This document shows positions 23,365-35,245 of a stretch of 64,000 nucleotides of DNA, in pieces (within the stretch, counting starts at the first letter, position 1; the number at the start of each line of letters is the position of its first letter). The stretch lies in contig KV419406.1 of the NCBI GenBank assembly GCA_001630475.1, forward strand, positions 1 to 64,000, given 5' to 3'. Made by a program: the position numbers and the translations under genes. Below the pieces are notes generated by a model. The model was not told the DNA's origin and searched no databases. It was given only the letters and a program-made list of their open reading frames with translations. The DNA is from Sistotremastrum niveocremeum HHB9708 (taxonomy: Eukaryota; Basidiomycota; Agaricomycetes; Sistotremastrales; Sistotremastraceae).

Positions 23365-24207
23365 ATGAAGCGATTGCAGGCAATGTCTCCTTTGCGACGA
23401 GCCGTCTTGAAGAGCATACTCGACGACGACCGTATCGAATATTCGCGCGATATGATCATAGAACATAGATTATGGGAATGTGTGAGTGTATCTCAAGGTT
23501 GAGCCACAAAGCGCTCAATGCTCACAATGAAACTGCCCGATCTTTACCAGCAAGATAACGACACCAGCTCCTCATCGCATGACGATCCGTCTCTGCTCCC
23601 GTAAAGCAGCACGGAGACATACGATGAGAGAGGTGAAGCGATTGTGACGGCTATGCGATCCTTGCTCTCGGAACCCCACCCAGTCAAAAAACTTTTTTGT
23701 GAAGAATGTGTCAAAACTCTTGTCGAGCTTGGTAGAACGCTTGGAACCCCATATATGCCGTACAAAGAGAGAAACCACATATCAACAATGATCCAAATCG
23801 CACTCGATACGTAAGCCTTGTTGCCCCTTCGAAACCTTAACTGTCGGATACTTGAACTCAAGTTCACAGGTCTTCTGAGGCGAATGAATCGATTTCAAAG
23901 CCCCACGCTCTCTCTAACTCTCTTCCCTCTCCTTCTTTGTTGCACAGCAACAATGATGATGTGAGCTTCACCACTACACACTTTGTTTACTCACCTTTCT
24001 CCTTATTTAGCCACAGCCTCGATCCATGTCGTGGGAAGAAGAAGGTGACATGATAGCGGACTTTCTCTATGACCCTCATCCTGTCAAGAGGTTTGTATGC
24101 AAAATTTGTATCTTGCTGATGAAGAACCAGACTTGTTGGATAACCAAGGGTCCTTATGTGACCCAATACGTCCCCGATTGTTCACCGTTCTTAGCCTACA
24201 CTTAGTC
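23365..24207 (+). CDS. Possible small gene with two PHPVK/CxxC units, unknown family
   Basis: A first exon from 23365 (MKRLQAMSPLRRAVLKSIL) ends at a GTGAGT donor near 23481. Two later segments resemble each other: EPHPVKKLFCEECVKTL with LGTPYMPY (about 23620-23815), and DPHPVKRFVCKICILLM with KGPYVTQY (about 24025-24200). Each has an acidic lead, PHPVK, CxxC and a G-P-Y phrase, so they look like duplicated exons or tandem paralogues. I could not link all parts in one frame; an in-frame stop at about 23601 needs a splice I cannot place. It may therefore be two genes or a decaying one. No known family recognised. Confidence 0.4.
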
Positions 24208-24209
24208 GG

Positions 24210-27200
24210 ATTGAACCCTGTGTCGTTTCATTCTGCTTCGCTTTTCCCGTCTTATCGCATTTTGAGCTGGTAGTATCCCCGTTAGATTTGTACTTTGTAA
24301 ACTTGTTCAACCCACAATTACCATAAAATATCATGGGGTCGTGGACCATTGGATGTGCATTCACGGCTGCTGTGACAGTCTATCTTTGCACTCTTGCAAA
24401 CGTTCATGTACAAGCAAAATCCAAGTTGACTGTCACGTTGTCCCTTCTCCTCCTCGGATCACGGCACGCGCATGCACGTTCTTTGTCTACGGGAGGCCTG
24501 ATTCAAGTACATGGTGATATTGTAAGACGATATTTTGTTGACTTGACTCATGTTGGATGGCCACAATTGGAAGTCAATCCTGCACGCTCGAGGATTCCGT
24601 GAAGCCTTCCAACTTGAACGGTCGCTCCTCTGCCCTGGGCCCATTGTAGATTGCTCGCTCGCATCCGACCCTCTGATGAAGCCGCCTAAGAAGAAAAAGG
24701 GAGCTAACGGCGCACCCACAAAATCTAGTTTCCCTCAACCCCTCGATCGGACTCGCCCCATCCAACTCAAAATCAAGACTCGCCGAGGGATTCTCTGAAG
24801 CAATACTCGGTATGACACAGTTAAAATGCTGACTCTTTCGATAGTGCATAGCTCGAACCTCTGAGAGCGCGGATAACTGGGTCTTTCGAATAAACCTGCA
24901 TCAGCCCGCCCCTTCAATATCAACAGCCGTATAATCCCTAGGAACGCGTCCTTGCGGATGCATGAGACGTATATCACCACCATACCGACCGTTCGTCGTT
25001 CCCCGTAGATCTGGCTCTCAGGAGGACTGTTTTCGGAGCCTGGCTGTTTAGTGGACATTTCCCTGTTCTTCAAGCTATATGACTGGTGCGCACCAGATTG
25101 TCTGTCGAGAGTTTTTTTTATCTCTCCTGACATGATTTGACTGGATCCCACATTCGAGACTGCTCTGCAGCTCTTCCAACCAGCTCCCACTCCCTTTCTG
25201 GACCCTCTCCTTGCTTAGTGCGCGAGGCAAGGCGCACAAGGATTTTCACGTCCGATCATCATAATCTATCTCCTTCCGATCTTCTTTGATATTCTGAAGT
25301 CTGGATCTTCAAACTACGTTGGAGCCCTTGCTCAATGAGAACTCCGCTTGCTTGTCTGTACCAGGTGGTCTCTCTTGCCAACGCTATAAAACCGCCCGTT
25401 TTGGAGCGACGCTAGTATCACTCGGACACACCAGCGACCGTCAGCGGGTACCTCACAACTGCCATTCACTTATCTATCGCTGATCTCAATGCGAGAGTAC
25501 ATTTCACGGGAGCTACTGACAAGATCCATCTCGTACCAAGTCCACGAAAGTGATGCTTCTCCAGGTGCTACACAAAATCCAGGTCTCAGTCGTCGAAGCC
25601 AGTCTAGAGCCGAGCTCCCTTCTCCGCTGGGCCCTGGGAGTTCCAGAGACAATTGTTGACTGAAAATGACTTCAGCTTGGGAACGCACGTCCATCTGACT
25701 CATGCTCAACGTTAAAAGTGCTATTGACAGCAGATTCGACTCTTTGAGTGTCTGCGCCATCCATATTGTTATGATTTTTTTAGAATTCGGGAGGCCATTA
25801 CCGATCTCAAGATTCGATGCGCGGGCGACGCGGCAGCCGCAGCATTGAGGAGAGACTGGTTTGACATGGCGAAGGATGAGATGTCAAGTGGAAGTTGAGA
25901 AAACCGGTACATGTACAACAGATGCAGACAGCCGCGTCGTTTGCGCATCACGTGAGCATTTTTAACAACCTCATGACGTGTTGTCTTTGACAAATTAGGA
26001 AAATTAGGACTCCGACTTCGAGTTGCTCGCTTCGCCTTCTTCGCGTTTCCGACCTTGAAATTTCGTGGAAATGCGTCTGTGTCGGAATCAGAGCCATATC
26101 TCGAAGGCTGCAGATTGAAGGATCTCCGGTCTTTCTAAGACGACTATAATATCCCCTCCAGAGACTACTTGAGGCCGCGTCTTTGAGGTCAGAGTCAGTT
26201 CTTGAACACGACCGAGAGAATCAATATGCACGGAATGACTACATATTTATAATTTATGCAGATTCTCCTCCTGTGTCAAAATAATATGTCTCCTCGGGCA
26301 TCGGCTTGCTCATTCGAGTGAGGACACGATTTCCAACGGCCACTATAGGAACTTTCTTCGGCCCCCACTAGTACTGGGACATTCAACGAAGAAGATTTGT
26401 GCGTCGACTGCGTTTTTGCTCTTATCTCGTCGGTTTGAGTGGCAAGCTCGGGACTGGCCTCGAATATCCCGTGCCCGTACTCATGAAGACATCAAACGCA
26501 AACGCAGACCACGAGAGCAGGTTCTGTCGATGATCTGAAAGCTGCGATTGCATTCCTGAAATTTACAACCGCGGAAAAACTAGTGATGAAATTCTTTCTG
26601 TCAACTTGACTTTCCTCCCAAACCGATCCTCTCGCTTCTGACTTCAGTCTCTACATGCAGCTGGTGCTTGTTCACTCACCGCTTTTCACCGTCAAGTGAC
26701 TTCCTGAATTTGAAGATTTGGCTCGAGAAGAAAGAAACTCCATGCTCACTTGCCAACGATGTGCGATGCTGGTCGACTGGCTGGATGATCCGTGTGTCAT
26801 GGCCATTCTTGCGATCCCTCTTTCGGGATCTCCCCTCCAGACAAGGCGGTTGATTTTTGTCTAATGAACGCCCTGACCTGTCGACTTCCCTCCTTCGGTT
26901 GTCTGACTGTCAAACCTTGAAAGCTCCCCGTTTTGCTCTAAGATCTGTGTATTGCGATGGTGATAACCATGACCATCTTGATTATGAAACTGTTGATTCA
27001 TGCTCTTGCCTTCTCTCCATAAATGCACAGTAAAGATTTGATTGAGCGTTTTAGTGTAAAAATATTATTTTTCGTGAGAACCGCAGGCTGCACTGCCACG
27101 CAAAGTCTAATGAGCTCCAAAACGGAGTTCAAGGCCCCGGAGAGTATTTCGGCGAATAAGATGGTTTCCGTCATGCCGCTCCACCTGCGGTATATAACGT

Positions 27201-27230
27201 CCTTGACGCAGTCGGTGGCAGACGACCACC
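24210..27230. other. Gene-poor stretch, nothing recognised
   Basis: Frames up to about 150 codons occur on both strands (for example 24735-25190 minus), but none shows domains, splice-linked continuity or family motifs. A CTATAAAA box at about 25384 has no gene downstream that I can support. It could be decayed mobile DNA or an unrecognised fast-evolving gene. Confidence 0.45.
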
Positions 27231-27234
27231 AAGT

Positions 27235-28617
27235 ATGCCAACACACGGACACAATGTCTTCGAGCTCTCAGAACAACAAGTGCAAGATAGCTTTCATGCA
27301 TATCTGCAATCGTCATTGGCGCAGGTGAAAGCGGAGAAGTTGATCGATGCTGAGATGTTGGGAAGTGCAGAGGGCGATCTTATGATTACTGGTGCGTTTA
27401 TTCTACATGAATTGAGAGGTAGCTGACGGATATTAGGACCTGCGCTGTGTCTTTACTTTGCTGCGTTGCGATCAGTGACTTATCCACCCTCTGTCCCTCT
27501 TCCTCGAACGAGCAAATCACTTCCTCCAATCGACCTATCACCTACGAACTGCCCACCCGCGTTCATTCCCTTCCTCCGCGTCTGGTCAAATAATGTTCCA
27601 GCTATCCAGAGTCTCTCTCCTGAACATCAGCATGACCTTGCCCGGATTATCTGTGGATTGGAGAGCCTTTCCTTTCCGATTCCTGACAATATTACGAGGA
27701 TAGCAGCAGAATTACGAGCTGTGTCAATCGAGATCAGCCAGAGACGGACGTTCCAGGAAAGATTTGGACAAGATCTCCAAGCCGCGATTGACCATGATAC
27801 AACGGACGGGGAGAGCGCGAGTCCTGGGATAGGGAGGAGGATAACTGCATCATTCGTTCCGCCACCTTCGTACGAAACAGCGACGACGCCTTCTCCTTCT
27901 CCTCAACCCTCCCCGCGTGTCTCATCCTATGCATTCCCCGAACCCGAAATTCCCAACTTATCCGGTCCATCTCTAACTGTTCCCCAATCCTCATCCTCAT
28001 CCCACTCGCCCTCACGTACTCCCTCGCCCTCACCTCCTTCACCAACTGTCCTCCCACCCGATGCACCCGCAATCCAAATAATCCGCGAAACACTCTACGC
28101 ATGCATGGCCGAAGTCCTCTCCCCCACCCCCTCCCTCCAATCACTCATCTCCTCGAACCCACCCCGAGGATACTTCGCCACCGTCTCCCTCGCAATTCTC
28201 TGTGCATCCACATCCTCCATATCCCCCGACGGTGCCGTAATTGGTGTAACAGGTCAAACTTTGAAATTGTCAGAGTGTCCGAGGGAAGTACGACCACTTA
28301 TGAGTGAATTTGTGGGCATTGGAGCGCTGGCGAGGGAGATTGAGGAAGAGGATAATGAAGCTGCTATGGAACTCGCTCAGCGCGATCGAGAGATTCCTGA
28401 GCCCCGACTTCAGCAAGTGAGGCGGATTCTCGAGAATGGTCTCGGTGCGGAATTGGAGTCTGTGAGAGGGGGTGAGAGGAGTCCGAGCCCGGAAGGACGA
28501 GCTGTCGTATTCGCTAATCGTATCAATGCGCTCGCCATGAAGATGATGAGTCTACCAGCATTCAAAGAACGACAGCGAGATATATTCAAAGTGCTTAAAG
28601 GCATATTAGGACATTAG
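27235..28617 (+). CDS. Conserved-looking fungal protein of unknown function
   Basis: Exons 27235-27391 and 27437-28617 join in phase to 445 residues. The N-terminal part is helical (FHAYLQSSLAQVKAEKLID), followed by a compact leucine-rich segment with two or three repeats of aliphatic helices. A Ser/Pro-rich linker sits at about residues 215-270 (SPSRTPSPSPPSP). The C-terminal region is helical and ends RQRDIFKVLKGILGH. There is no signal peptide, membrane segment or known catalytic motif. The long uninterrupted exon, consistent codon use and clean splice support a real gene. A cytosolic or nuclear scaffold is as far as inference goes. Confidence 0.7.
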
Positions 28618-29005
28618 GTATCTGTACTTGTATCTCTAGGTGGACTTGATTCATTATTATTTCTGGATTTTGCACATCATATTGTAGCGGTGATCAAATG
28701 ATTCAAATCACCTCCTCCAAATTTCGAAAGTCTGCTATTCGTTCAACGCTCAGTCTCTTCGCTCGCTGGCACTCACTGACTCTCAGGCTATCCCAGTATC
28801 TCCACTTTGACGGCGGACCAAGGTTTCTATTTTTGAAGAAAAAAAAACTCTCTATTATCTGATGGAATCGTTCTTAGGGATCTCTCGTTTGGTCCGGCTC
28901 AAACTACAGTGTTACTACGCTGATTCTGCCACTAACTGCGCATGCGCCCTCGAAAGCGTACAAATAGGCATATCCATCGTAGATAGAGTGCTGGGTAACC
29001 TTTTT
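28618..29005. other. Spacer between unknown gene and hAT copy 3
   Basis: AT-richer intergenic DNA with an A9 run at about 28840. No gene recognised. Confidence 0.5.
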
Positions 29006-29009
29006 GGTG

Positions 29010-31720
29010 AGCTTCGCTATGTTCATGGAGCGACTTGATCACATGGAGAAGGAGCATGCTGGTCTGTGGAAACAACAAGTGTGGATGAAGCCAACAGACG
29101 TATCACTGCAGCACAAGGAGATGGTTCGAAGCTTTGAAGTCGTGGCTCAAGGAGGTCAGTACTAGCCGCCGATTGTGTAACTGCCTTTGATCCACTCTCA
29201 CGTCGCCTGCACCACCATCTTAGTCGTCCGATCTTGACGAGTTTTACGAGCGGGTCGTGCGATATGTCAGACCATTCACCGAGCTTGAATTCCTCGAGTT
29301 TCTCGACATGATCTGCTATAATTGGCCACACCTCCGCGAAAAAATTATCGGCGCTGATCAGCTGAAGAACAAAATCGAGGGCTTAGCACGGACTTAAAGG
29401 ACAGGATGAAGGAGTATTTTGAGGTAAGTGTGCGTGCTGGGTGGTCATCGGGTCTGTCTTTACTGAGGAACGGCTTTTCGTTAGCAAAGTGGCCATCGCT
29501 GCCGTTGCGTGGACTTCACCAGATCGTATCGCGTTCAAGTCAATGATCGGTCATTGGATCCGGATTCATGGGCATTGGAGGATAGTATGATTGAATTTGC
29601 TGGGCTACATGGGCCACACGAGGGGAGGAATCTGGGTGGAACATTCATGTCAGCTCTTGAGGATATGGGGCTCGTTGACAAGGTGCGCACCCATGTCTTG
29701 AATCCCATTCTTGCCCTGATCCCAAATCAACCAGTTTCCGACACTCACTGCCGATAACGGAAGCAATAATGGTACCTTGATGAAGATCATACGTCAACCC
29801 ACCCCCGTCTACAAAGAACGTATCCAGCGACTTAGGGAGGCAGGTAACCTATCTGACAACTTCATTTTTGGCACGGAACTCGACGAAGACGAAGACGAAC
29901 CAGTTGACCCCGACAAATTCACCATCTGATGCCGACCCCACGTCATCCACCTCGCTGTTGTCGACTTCCTCTCGACCATCAAAGTTATCTCAAAGGACGA
30001 CGTAGAGGCATCTGTCTTTGATGCCGAAACCTTGACTCACGAAGAAGCCGAGAAGCTCGTCTCGGGGTCTGCAGAAGAAGAACCAATCGTGACGCCGGCG
30101 GCGTCTGCCTCTCTGTCGGATATACGAGAATTACCCAACGCTGCAACGGTCATTACCAAGGTAAGGTTGCTTAATCTAGCGCTATCTGCAATCCTCACAA
30201 CCTGTATAAGATTTGTGATATCTTGAAGCTTGTGCCTTTGAGTCCTCAACGATACGAGCTGTTCAAGCCCGCACTGAAGAATTTGGAGGAGGGCCGCAAG
30301 TGCAAGGCAAAGGAGAAGGAGGAGGAGCGCAAGGCCCGCGCGTCGGGACTTATACTGGGCATTGTCACTCGATGGCACTCAACCATTTTGGTGATTGAAT
30401 GGGCGTTTTATTTACACGACGTGCGTTTCTTCTTACTCCTCATTTCAGTATTGATCTCTTCATCATTATGTTCAGGTTATTGATGCATTATGCAACGATC
30501 GCACCCCCCTCCCCCCCTCTTCTTTGCACAGTCTGAACTCGACAAGGCAGATTGGAATTTGGCGCAGGTACTTTGCGGATGGTCAAAGGTACGCACACCG
30601 TACCCATTCATGTTATCCGTAAATTAATTGAAACAGATGTTCCAATGCGCATCTACCTTCATGTCCACTACATCCAAGCCCACCCTCGGCTGCTCCATGG
30701 ACGCCTTTGTCTCGCTTGTAGACTTCCTCGACACCATCAGCAAATCACCGCCCGCTCTCGGCGATCCGTCCATTCTCGCTGGCATCACAGCCTGTCGAGA
30801 TAAATTCCTGAAATGGTGTGATCGCGCATCCGCTGAGACCGAGTACTACTATTTGCACCATGTGAGCCGTCTGTCTCCTTTGATATCTACCAAACCCCAA
30901 CTTTTCGGTTAGTGTTAGACCCAAATTTCAAGGATGCGCTTTTCAAGAACGGCAAGAATGAAGAGATTTCTGCAAGGAATGGGTACAAGGATGCCACGAG
31001 GCCTTTGTGAGGACGTACTATGCCGAGTACAGCACTGACACGCAGTCATGTCTTGAGGCCGACAACGTGCCAGAGGAGCTGGACGAATTCGAACATTTGA
31101 TGGAGTCAAGATTTGCTGTGGACGCACCGAGTATCGAGGTAGAGGACGATGAAATCAAGGCATATCTGCGTGAGGGTCGAGCAAGGAAGGTGAATCCACT
31201 GGCGTGGTGGAAGGAAAATCGTAGGACATTTCCGCGTCCCGCAAGGACGGCACGGGATTTTCTGGCCAATCCAGGTATGTGCCTTTGTCATGCATGGCCT
31301 ATTCTAATGCACATCTAGGCTCGTCTGTCAGTCTCGACCGCTGATTCAGCATCGGAAGAGACCTTGTTTCGCTGCAAAGGGCATCCCTCAGCGAAGCGAC
31401 GATCCGTGAAATGATGGTGACCAGGAGCATCATTCTCCTTCAAAAGCGGATGGGTCGGGCAGGAGAACGAGGAAGGAAGCGGAAGCGGGGTGATGAGTGA
31501 TCAAAACATTTTAATAGATGTAAATTATCGACATCAGTGCTCTACAAGATGTCTGCACAACCAACCCGCGGCCATCCGCGGTTCGAATCCGATCGGTTTG
31601 AATCAGGATTTCAAGTCACGGTCTTGAGCGGTTTTCCAACCGAAAGCAATCCGAACCATACTGTTTGGAGCTCCAACTGGAATGATGTGGAGCTTCAACT
31701 TTGGGGATTACAGAGGATGC
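29010..31720 (+). mobile_element. hAT DNA transposon copy 3, decayed
   Basis: Plus-strand pieces follow hAT transposase order: FYERVVRYVRPFTELEFLEF (about 29245), a QLKNKI segment, AVAWTSPDRVAF (about 29505; the DxWTSPN-type motif), the NSNNG and HVIHLAVVDFL region (about 29760-29970), LVPLSPQRYELF, TRWHSTILVIEWAF (about 30370), MFQCASTFMSTTSKPTL (about 30636), and a C-terminal dimerisation region with WWKENRRTFPRPARTA and LQRASLSEATIREMM (about 31200-31420). Several stops and frame changes make it non-coding as a whole. The 3' end (about 31556-31680) carries the same CGGTTT-rich terminal sequence as copies 1 and 2. Short introns are preserved. The N-terminal BED finger was not found. Confidence 0.85.
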
Positions 31721-31789
31721 AGTGGCATTGACAAGGCGACAAGAAATACATGAATAAAGTAAGGATAAAATAAGCATGTTGTGGATAGT

Positions 31790-33285
31790 TCAAACGCGCG
31801 TGTTCTGGATGTCATACATCTGGAAAGGAATAGTCAGTTCACACAACACAGAAGGGGGGAGAATGGAAGACTTTACCACAGGATGTTCATTGGCATGACG
31901 AATGACCTCCGCAGCACCCTCAACCACAAGCTCAAGCATTGGCTCAAGGTCAAACAGACTGTCATCACACTCTCTGTCGAAATATCCGACAGCACAGATA
32001 AGCACGTTTGCCATTGTTGTGAAGGTACCTTCATGATGTTGGGAGCTGACATAGATGTCAAGTCCGAGTGCATATGCAATGTGGGCCAGCACAGGTTCTG
32101 TCATGATAAGACGAGTTATGTCCTGGCAAAAACAGGTCAGTCAGCAAAGCATCTCCGAGAAACAGATAACGTACATGAATATGAATGACAAGGCTTGTCT
32201 TGGTGGACAAGAGGACATCCATCCGCTCCTTGATCCAGCCACTGAATATATTGAACTTGAACAGGCCCGTGCCAACTGTGATGGTGTCGGCATGCTGTGA
32301 AATAAGCTTTCCATCGGCACCAAATTCAATGTATTGAACCTTGGAAAGAGCCTTCCTGAGACACTTCCCAAAGCCCCATATCTCCTGCCTGTTTTTGTAG
32401 ATGAAATCTGTGAGGGCATTTTCGCATGCTGGGCGATGCCCAGGATTGTACTCCTGAAGGGACAAGAGGGGAGCGTTAGGTGGAGATCGACCTGGGGCAG
32501 GAATAGCCTTTGCAGTAGCTGGATGGTGCAGTGCAGTCACTACAGGCACAAGCCATGCAATGAGTGCCTGGAGACCATGATTTAACCAGATACCCAATGC
32601 CCATGATTCGAACAGATTCGCAATCCATTTTGGGGCTTCAAGAAGGTGGTCTGCATTCCAGTTACTGTAGTAGGCTAGATCTCCTGGTGAAACCTGCAGA
32701 AATCGGTTCGAAAGGAGTTCCATTTCGATGACAAAATGAGCCATTATGAAATTCCGTTGGAGGCGGCGAGTCATGTCCTTTTATAAGAATCAGCAATGGC
32801 GTCCACGAGGGACACAAGCAGTGGCATCACTTACGTCAAAATGACTGCGATTCTGCCCGAACCGCTGCGCTACTCTGGGTATCACATAGCCCAGCAATGC
32901 GTCTCCTCCGAACTCGTAGATTTTGTTTGTAGGGAGGCGGGGTCCTGAATACGGGTGAGTTCTGTAGTGATAGAGCATAGAAGTCGTTGCTACCTTCATC
33001 TAGACGCATTTCGACCGTGACCCAGGGTAGATCCGGTGGTGGTTGTTGCACTGCCGTAGGATGGCAGTTGAAAATGATCCTTTCCAGCCGTGGGCTGGTA
33101 ATGACAGGTTGGCGAAGTTCGCCGATTTTGAGACGATATATAGTTTGTTGAAGCATTTGAACGCTATCGCGATCCTGAATGGATCTCGTGTTGGGAGGGT
33201 GGTATTGACCAGGCAACTCAGGTCGCCGCTGATTTGGAGCGGGTTGGTCGGGTTTGCCTTTGCCATTACGACGAGTTGGAGGCAT
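31790..33285 (-). CDS. RNase III-like protein with dsRBD-like segment
   Basis: Exons 33285-32994, 32944-32835, 32777-32175 and 32122-31790 are in phase, giving 445 residues with no stop. A possible further 3' intron does not change frame. The first half fits an RNase III fold: a helix from ITSPRLERIIF, signature YEFGGDALLG (E-F-G-G-D, about 107-115), then APKWIANLFESW (about 180-193), where ADVFEA is usual. Asp is replaced by Asn while the Glu is kept. About residues 250-330 (ALTDFIYKNRQ to VGTGLFKFNIF) resemble a dsRNA-binding domain. The C-terminus (ITRLIMTEPVLAHIAYALGL, then MANVLICAVGYFDRE) looks like a second, degenerate RNase III half. Role in dsRNA processing is inference; catalysis is doubtful. 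It sits 70 bases from hAT copy 3. Confidence 0.6.
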
Positions 33286-33434
33286 CGTCGGCAGCGGCAG
33301 AAACGAGCGACGCAAAAGGTTGAGTTACTGCACAGCCAGGTGTATACGCTAAATGAGTGGTTGAAGCTGAAGTGGGCCCAGCCCAAGATTGAGTGTTGTC
33401 GCTGAGGGAGTGTTCGACCTGAATTCAGACGCCG

Positions 33435-33480
33435 CAGCGCCCGTTCGGTTGGGTTGGGTTCGGTTCGGTTCGGTTCGTCG
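33435..33480. repeat. CGGTTCGGTT-type tract, possible hAT terminus
   Basis: Tandem GGTTCGGTTC-like units resemble the ends of hAT copies 1-3. Together with the end at 31556-31680, this places the RNase III-like gene between two hAT-type terminal tracts. It could belong to a separate non-autonomous element. Confidence 0.5.
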
Positions 33481-34100
33481 GATTCTAAGGGCCAAGCTAA
33501 TGCCGATCGACATCTAAACCGTCCTATTACTAATAATATTGTGCTCTACTTGCTTTTACTGAGAGTGATCGTCCTTCTTTTCAGCCCGCCAGCATTGCCG
33601 GTGTTTTACAAGTCTCGTCACACGCAGACACAAGCTCATGCAGGTCGACCTCTCGCTACGCGTTCACCACTCGGCCTCTCCAAGCCGTTGTTGAAGGACT
33701 GCCGACCACATCCTGCCTCGCCGACAAAGAACGTCTCCACCGCATCCCCGGACTGCTGAGACACCTGCGTTGGTTCTATCCATGATGCCAATTCGCTGGA
33801 CGACCAAAGGCTGAGCGGTGAGCAGGGGGTCAAACAATACGCCTCAATGGGGCACACAAGGCCGCAGAGCATGCGTTCAATCCAACGGATAGAAGATCGT
33901 TCCGGCTTGCATGATGTCTCTGCGCGAGACTCTCTGTATCTTGCGTACATTTACCCTTATATCGGGACGACGTGCGAATGGTACACTGCTGACGGAGTTG
34001 TCCTGACCCCACTCTCCATTGCGTGCCTGATTCAGGCTTTACTAAGCCCTATGATTAGTGATGATAGTCGTTGAGAGTGAAATAAAATCTACCACTCACA
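33481..34100. other. No recognised gene
   Basis: Only short frames. Left boundary of the captured-fragment mosaic; the origin of this DNA is unknown. Confidence 0.4.
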
Positions 34101-34109
34101 ACGACTTGG

Positions 34110-34665
34110 AGCATCAGAGGGACCCACTGACACAATGCATGAATCAAATTGAAAGGGGGTTTAATTGGTGATCTATGGTCTGTCAAGTACAGAGTTGTAT
34201 TCGGGACGTTCTGGGAAAACCTACAGCATCTTCCTCCGACAAGCACAGACATTCTGCGGCATACGTATGCGACTGGGGCGCTCACCACACTTCTGCGTGA
34301 CAGCTAGCGTGACGGCCATGGGCACAAGACTCCCTTGCTTTGCCAGAGGCAGTTCCGTAACTCCAGGTTCGGGCTGTGTATGCATCCGTTGGAGACCGTA
34401 TGCCTGACCGAGATAAGAAAGGGGGGGTGAAGGACAGACGCATCTTGCGTCAATGTTCATACTAGTCATCCACGTCGATCCACGACGAAGAACGAAAATC
34501 GGTCAGACCATGGCACAACAAATCGCAGCATGAGAGGCGACGCTCACCAGTTCATTGTACATTATGGCCGGGACTTTCTGGTTGAGAAGTGTAGAGGATG
34601 GATGTGCCTTCATCCCCCACGCAGCGTTTAGAGCGAGGCGCAGTGAGAGAATCGTGTACTCACAG
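34110..34665 (-). pseudogene. Copied 3' end of the DHX33-type helicase gene, fragment 2
   Basis: Minus strand; matches fragment 1 (6145-6610) and, more distantly, 22550-22860. It covers the intron before the HPSS exon, the exon encoding HPSSTLLNQKVPAIMYNEL, the next intron and a diverged last exon (INIDARCVCPSP). Its intron sequence is closer to fragment 1 than to the native gene, so both copies derive from one intermediate. Homology fades near 34200. On the minus strand it directly follows the SCC2 fragment. Confidence 0.75.
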
Positions 34666-34669
34666 ATGA

Positions 34670-35245
34670 GCCATTTGACACGCTCGACGCTCGGTGGGGC
34701 CAGCCAATTGCTCCTCTTGACTTTCCAGTTGATGATCCAAAACAAAGCTTGATTCACGTGAGCCAGTCGGCCCCTGGATTTGATTCAGTGCTTTTCTTGC
34801 CAGCAGTGGTTTGTGATTCCACCAAGGAAGAAAGGTCGGAGAACGGCGTATACCGCGTGTATGACGAAAGTCCGACACCGAGGCAGAAACCTGTGTACCA
34901 AAGAGTTTGCCGACCTGAGTGATGACGCTGCAGGCGACGGTGATGAGATCGAACTTCAGCGGCGGACCAAGTCAATGCAGACGTTTGACTTAGTGATGAT
35001 CTCGCATGGAAAGAGGAGAATGATTGCACAGAGAAGTAGATGGCACGCGTTGGTGCAGTTTCCGTTGGCGACGCACAGGTTGTTGGGAGCTCTCCGGGCT
35101 CAAGCTGAAATATCATCAGCACAGGAAATCTCGGCATAAGCCACACCTGTGTTTCAAAGCCAGAAGCTCCTCCTTGAGGACTATTGCAAGACGCTCATGT
35201 TCTCCTCCGCCGAGAGTTCTCGTGGATGTGACAACATCTCCCAGG
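34670..35245 (-). pseudogene. SCC2 fragment (two pieces of the gene at 43.5-44.6 kb)
   Basis: Bases 34679-34760 match 43557-43615, and 34775-35240 match 44035-44560, in the same orientation; the roughly 420 bases between are absent. Diverged by substitutions and small indels, with frames broken. Junctions: after the CCCCACCGAGCG sequence it meets the helicase tail, and at about 35245-35265 it meets the intron of the dehydrogenase copy. Confidence 0.8.

Noticed and set aside
24333-24602. Secreted protein frame (hydrophobic N-terminus)
   Set aside because: Short, no support from splicing or family features, and overlapped by equally long frames on the other strand.
31790-33285. Dicer
   Set aside because: No helicase, PAZ or two complete RNase III domains; the second catalytic motif is altered.
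33435-33480. GGTTCGGTTCGG tract as an internal telomere repeat
   Set aside because: The unit is not TTAGGG-like and matches the ends of the hAT elements in this window.
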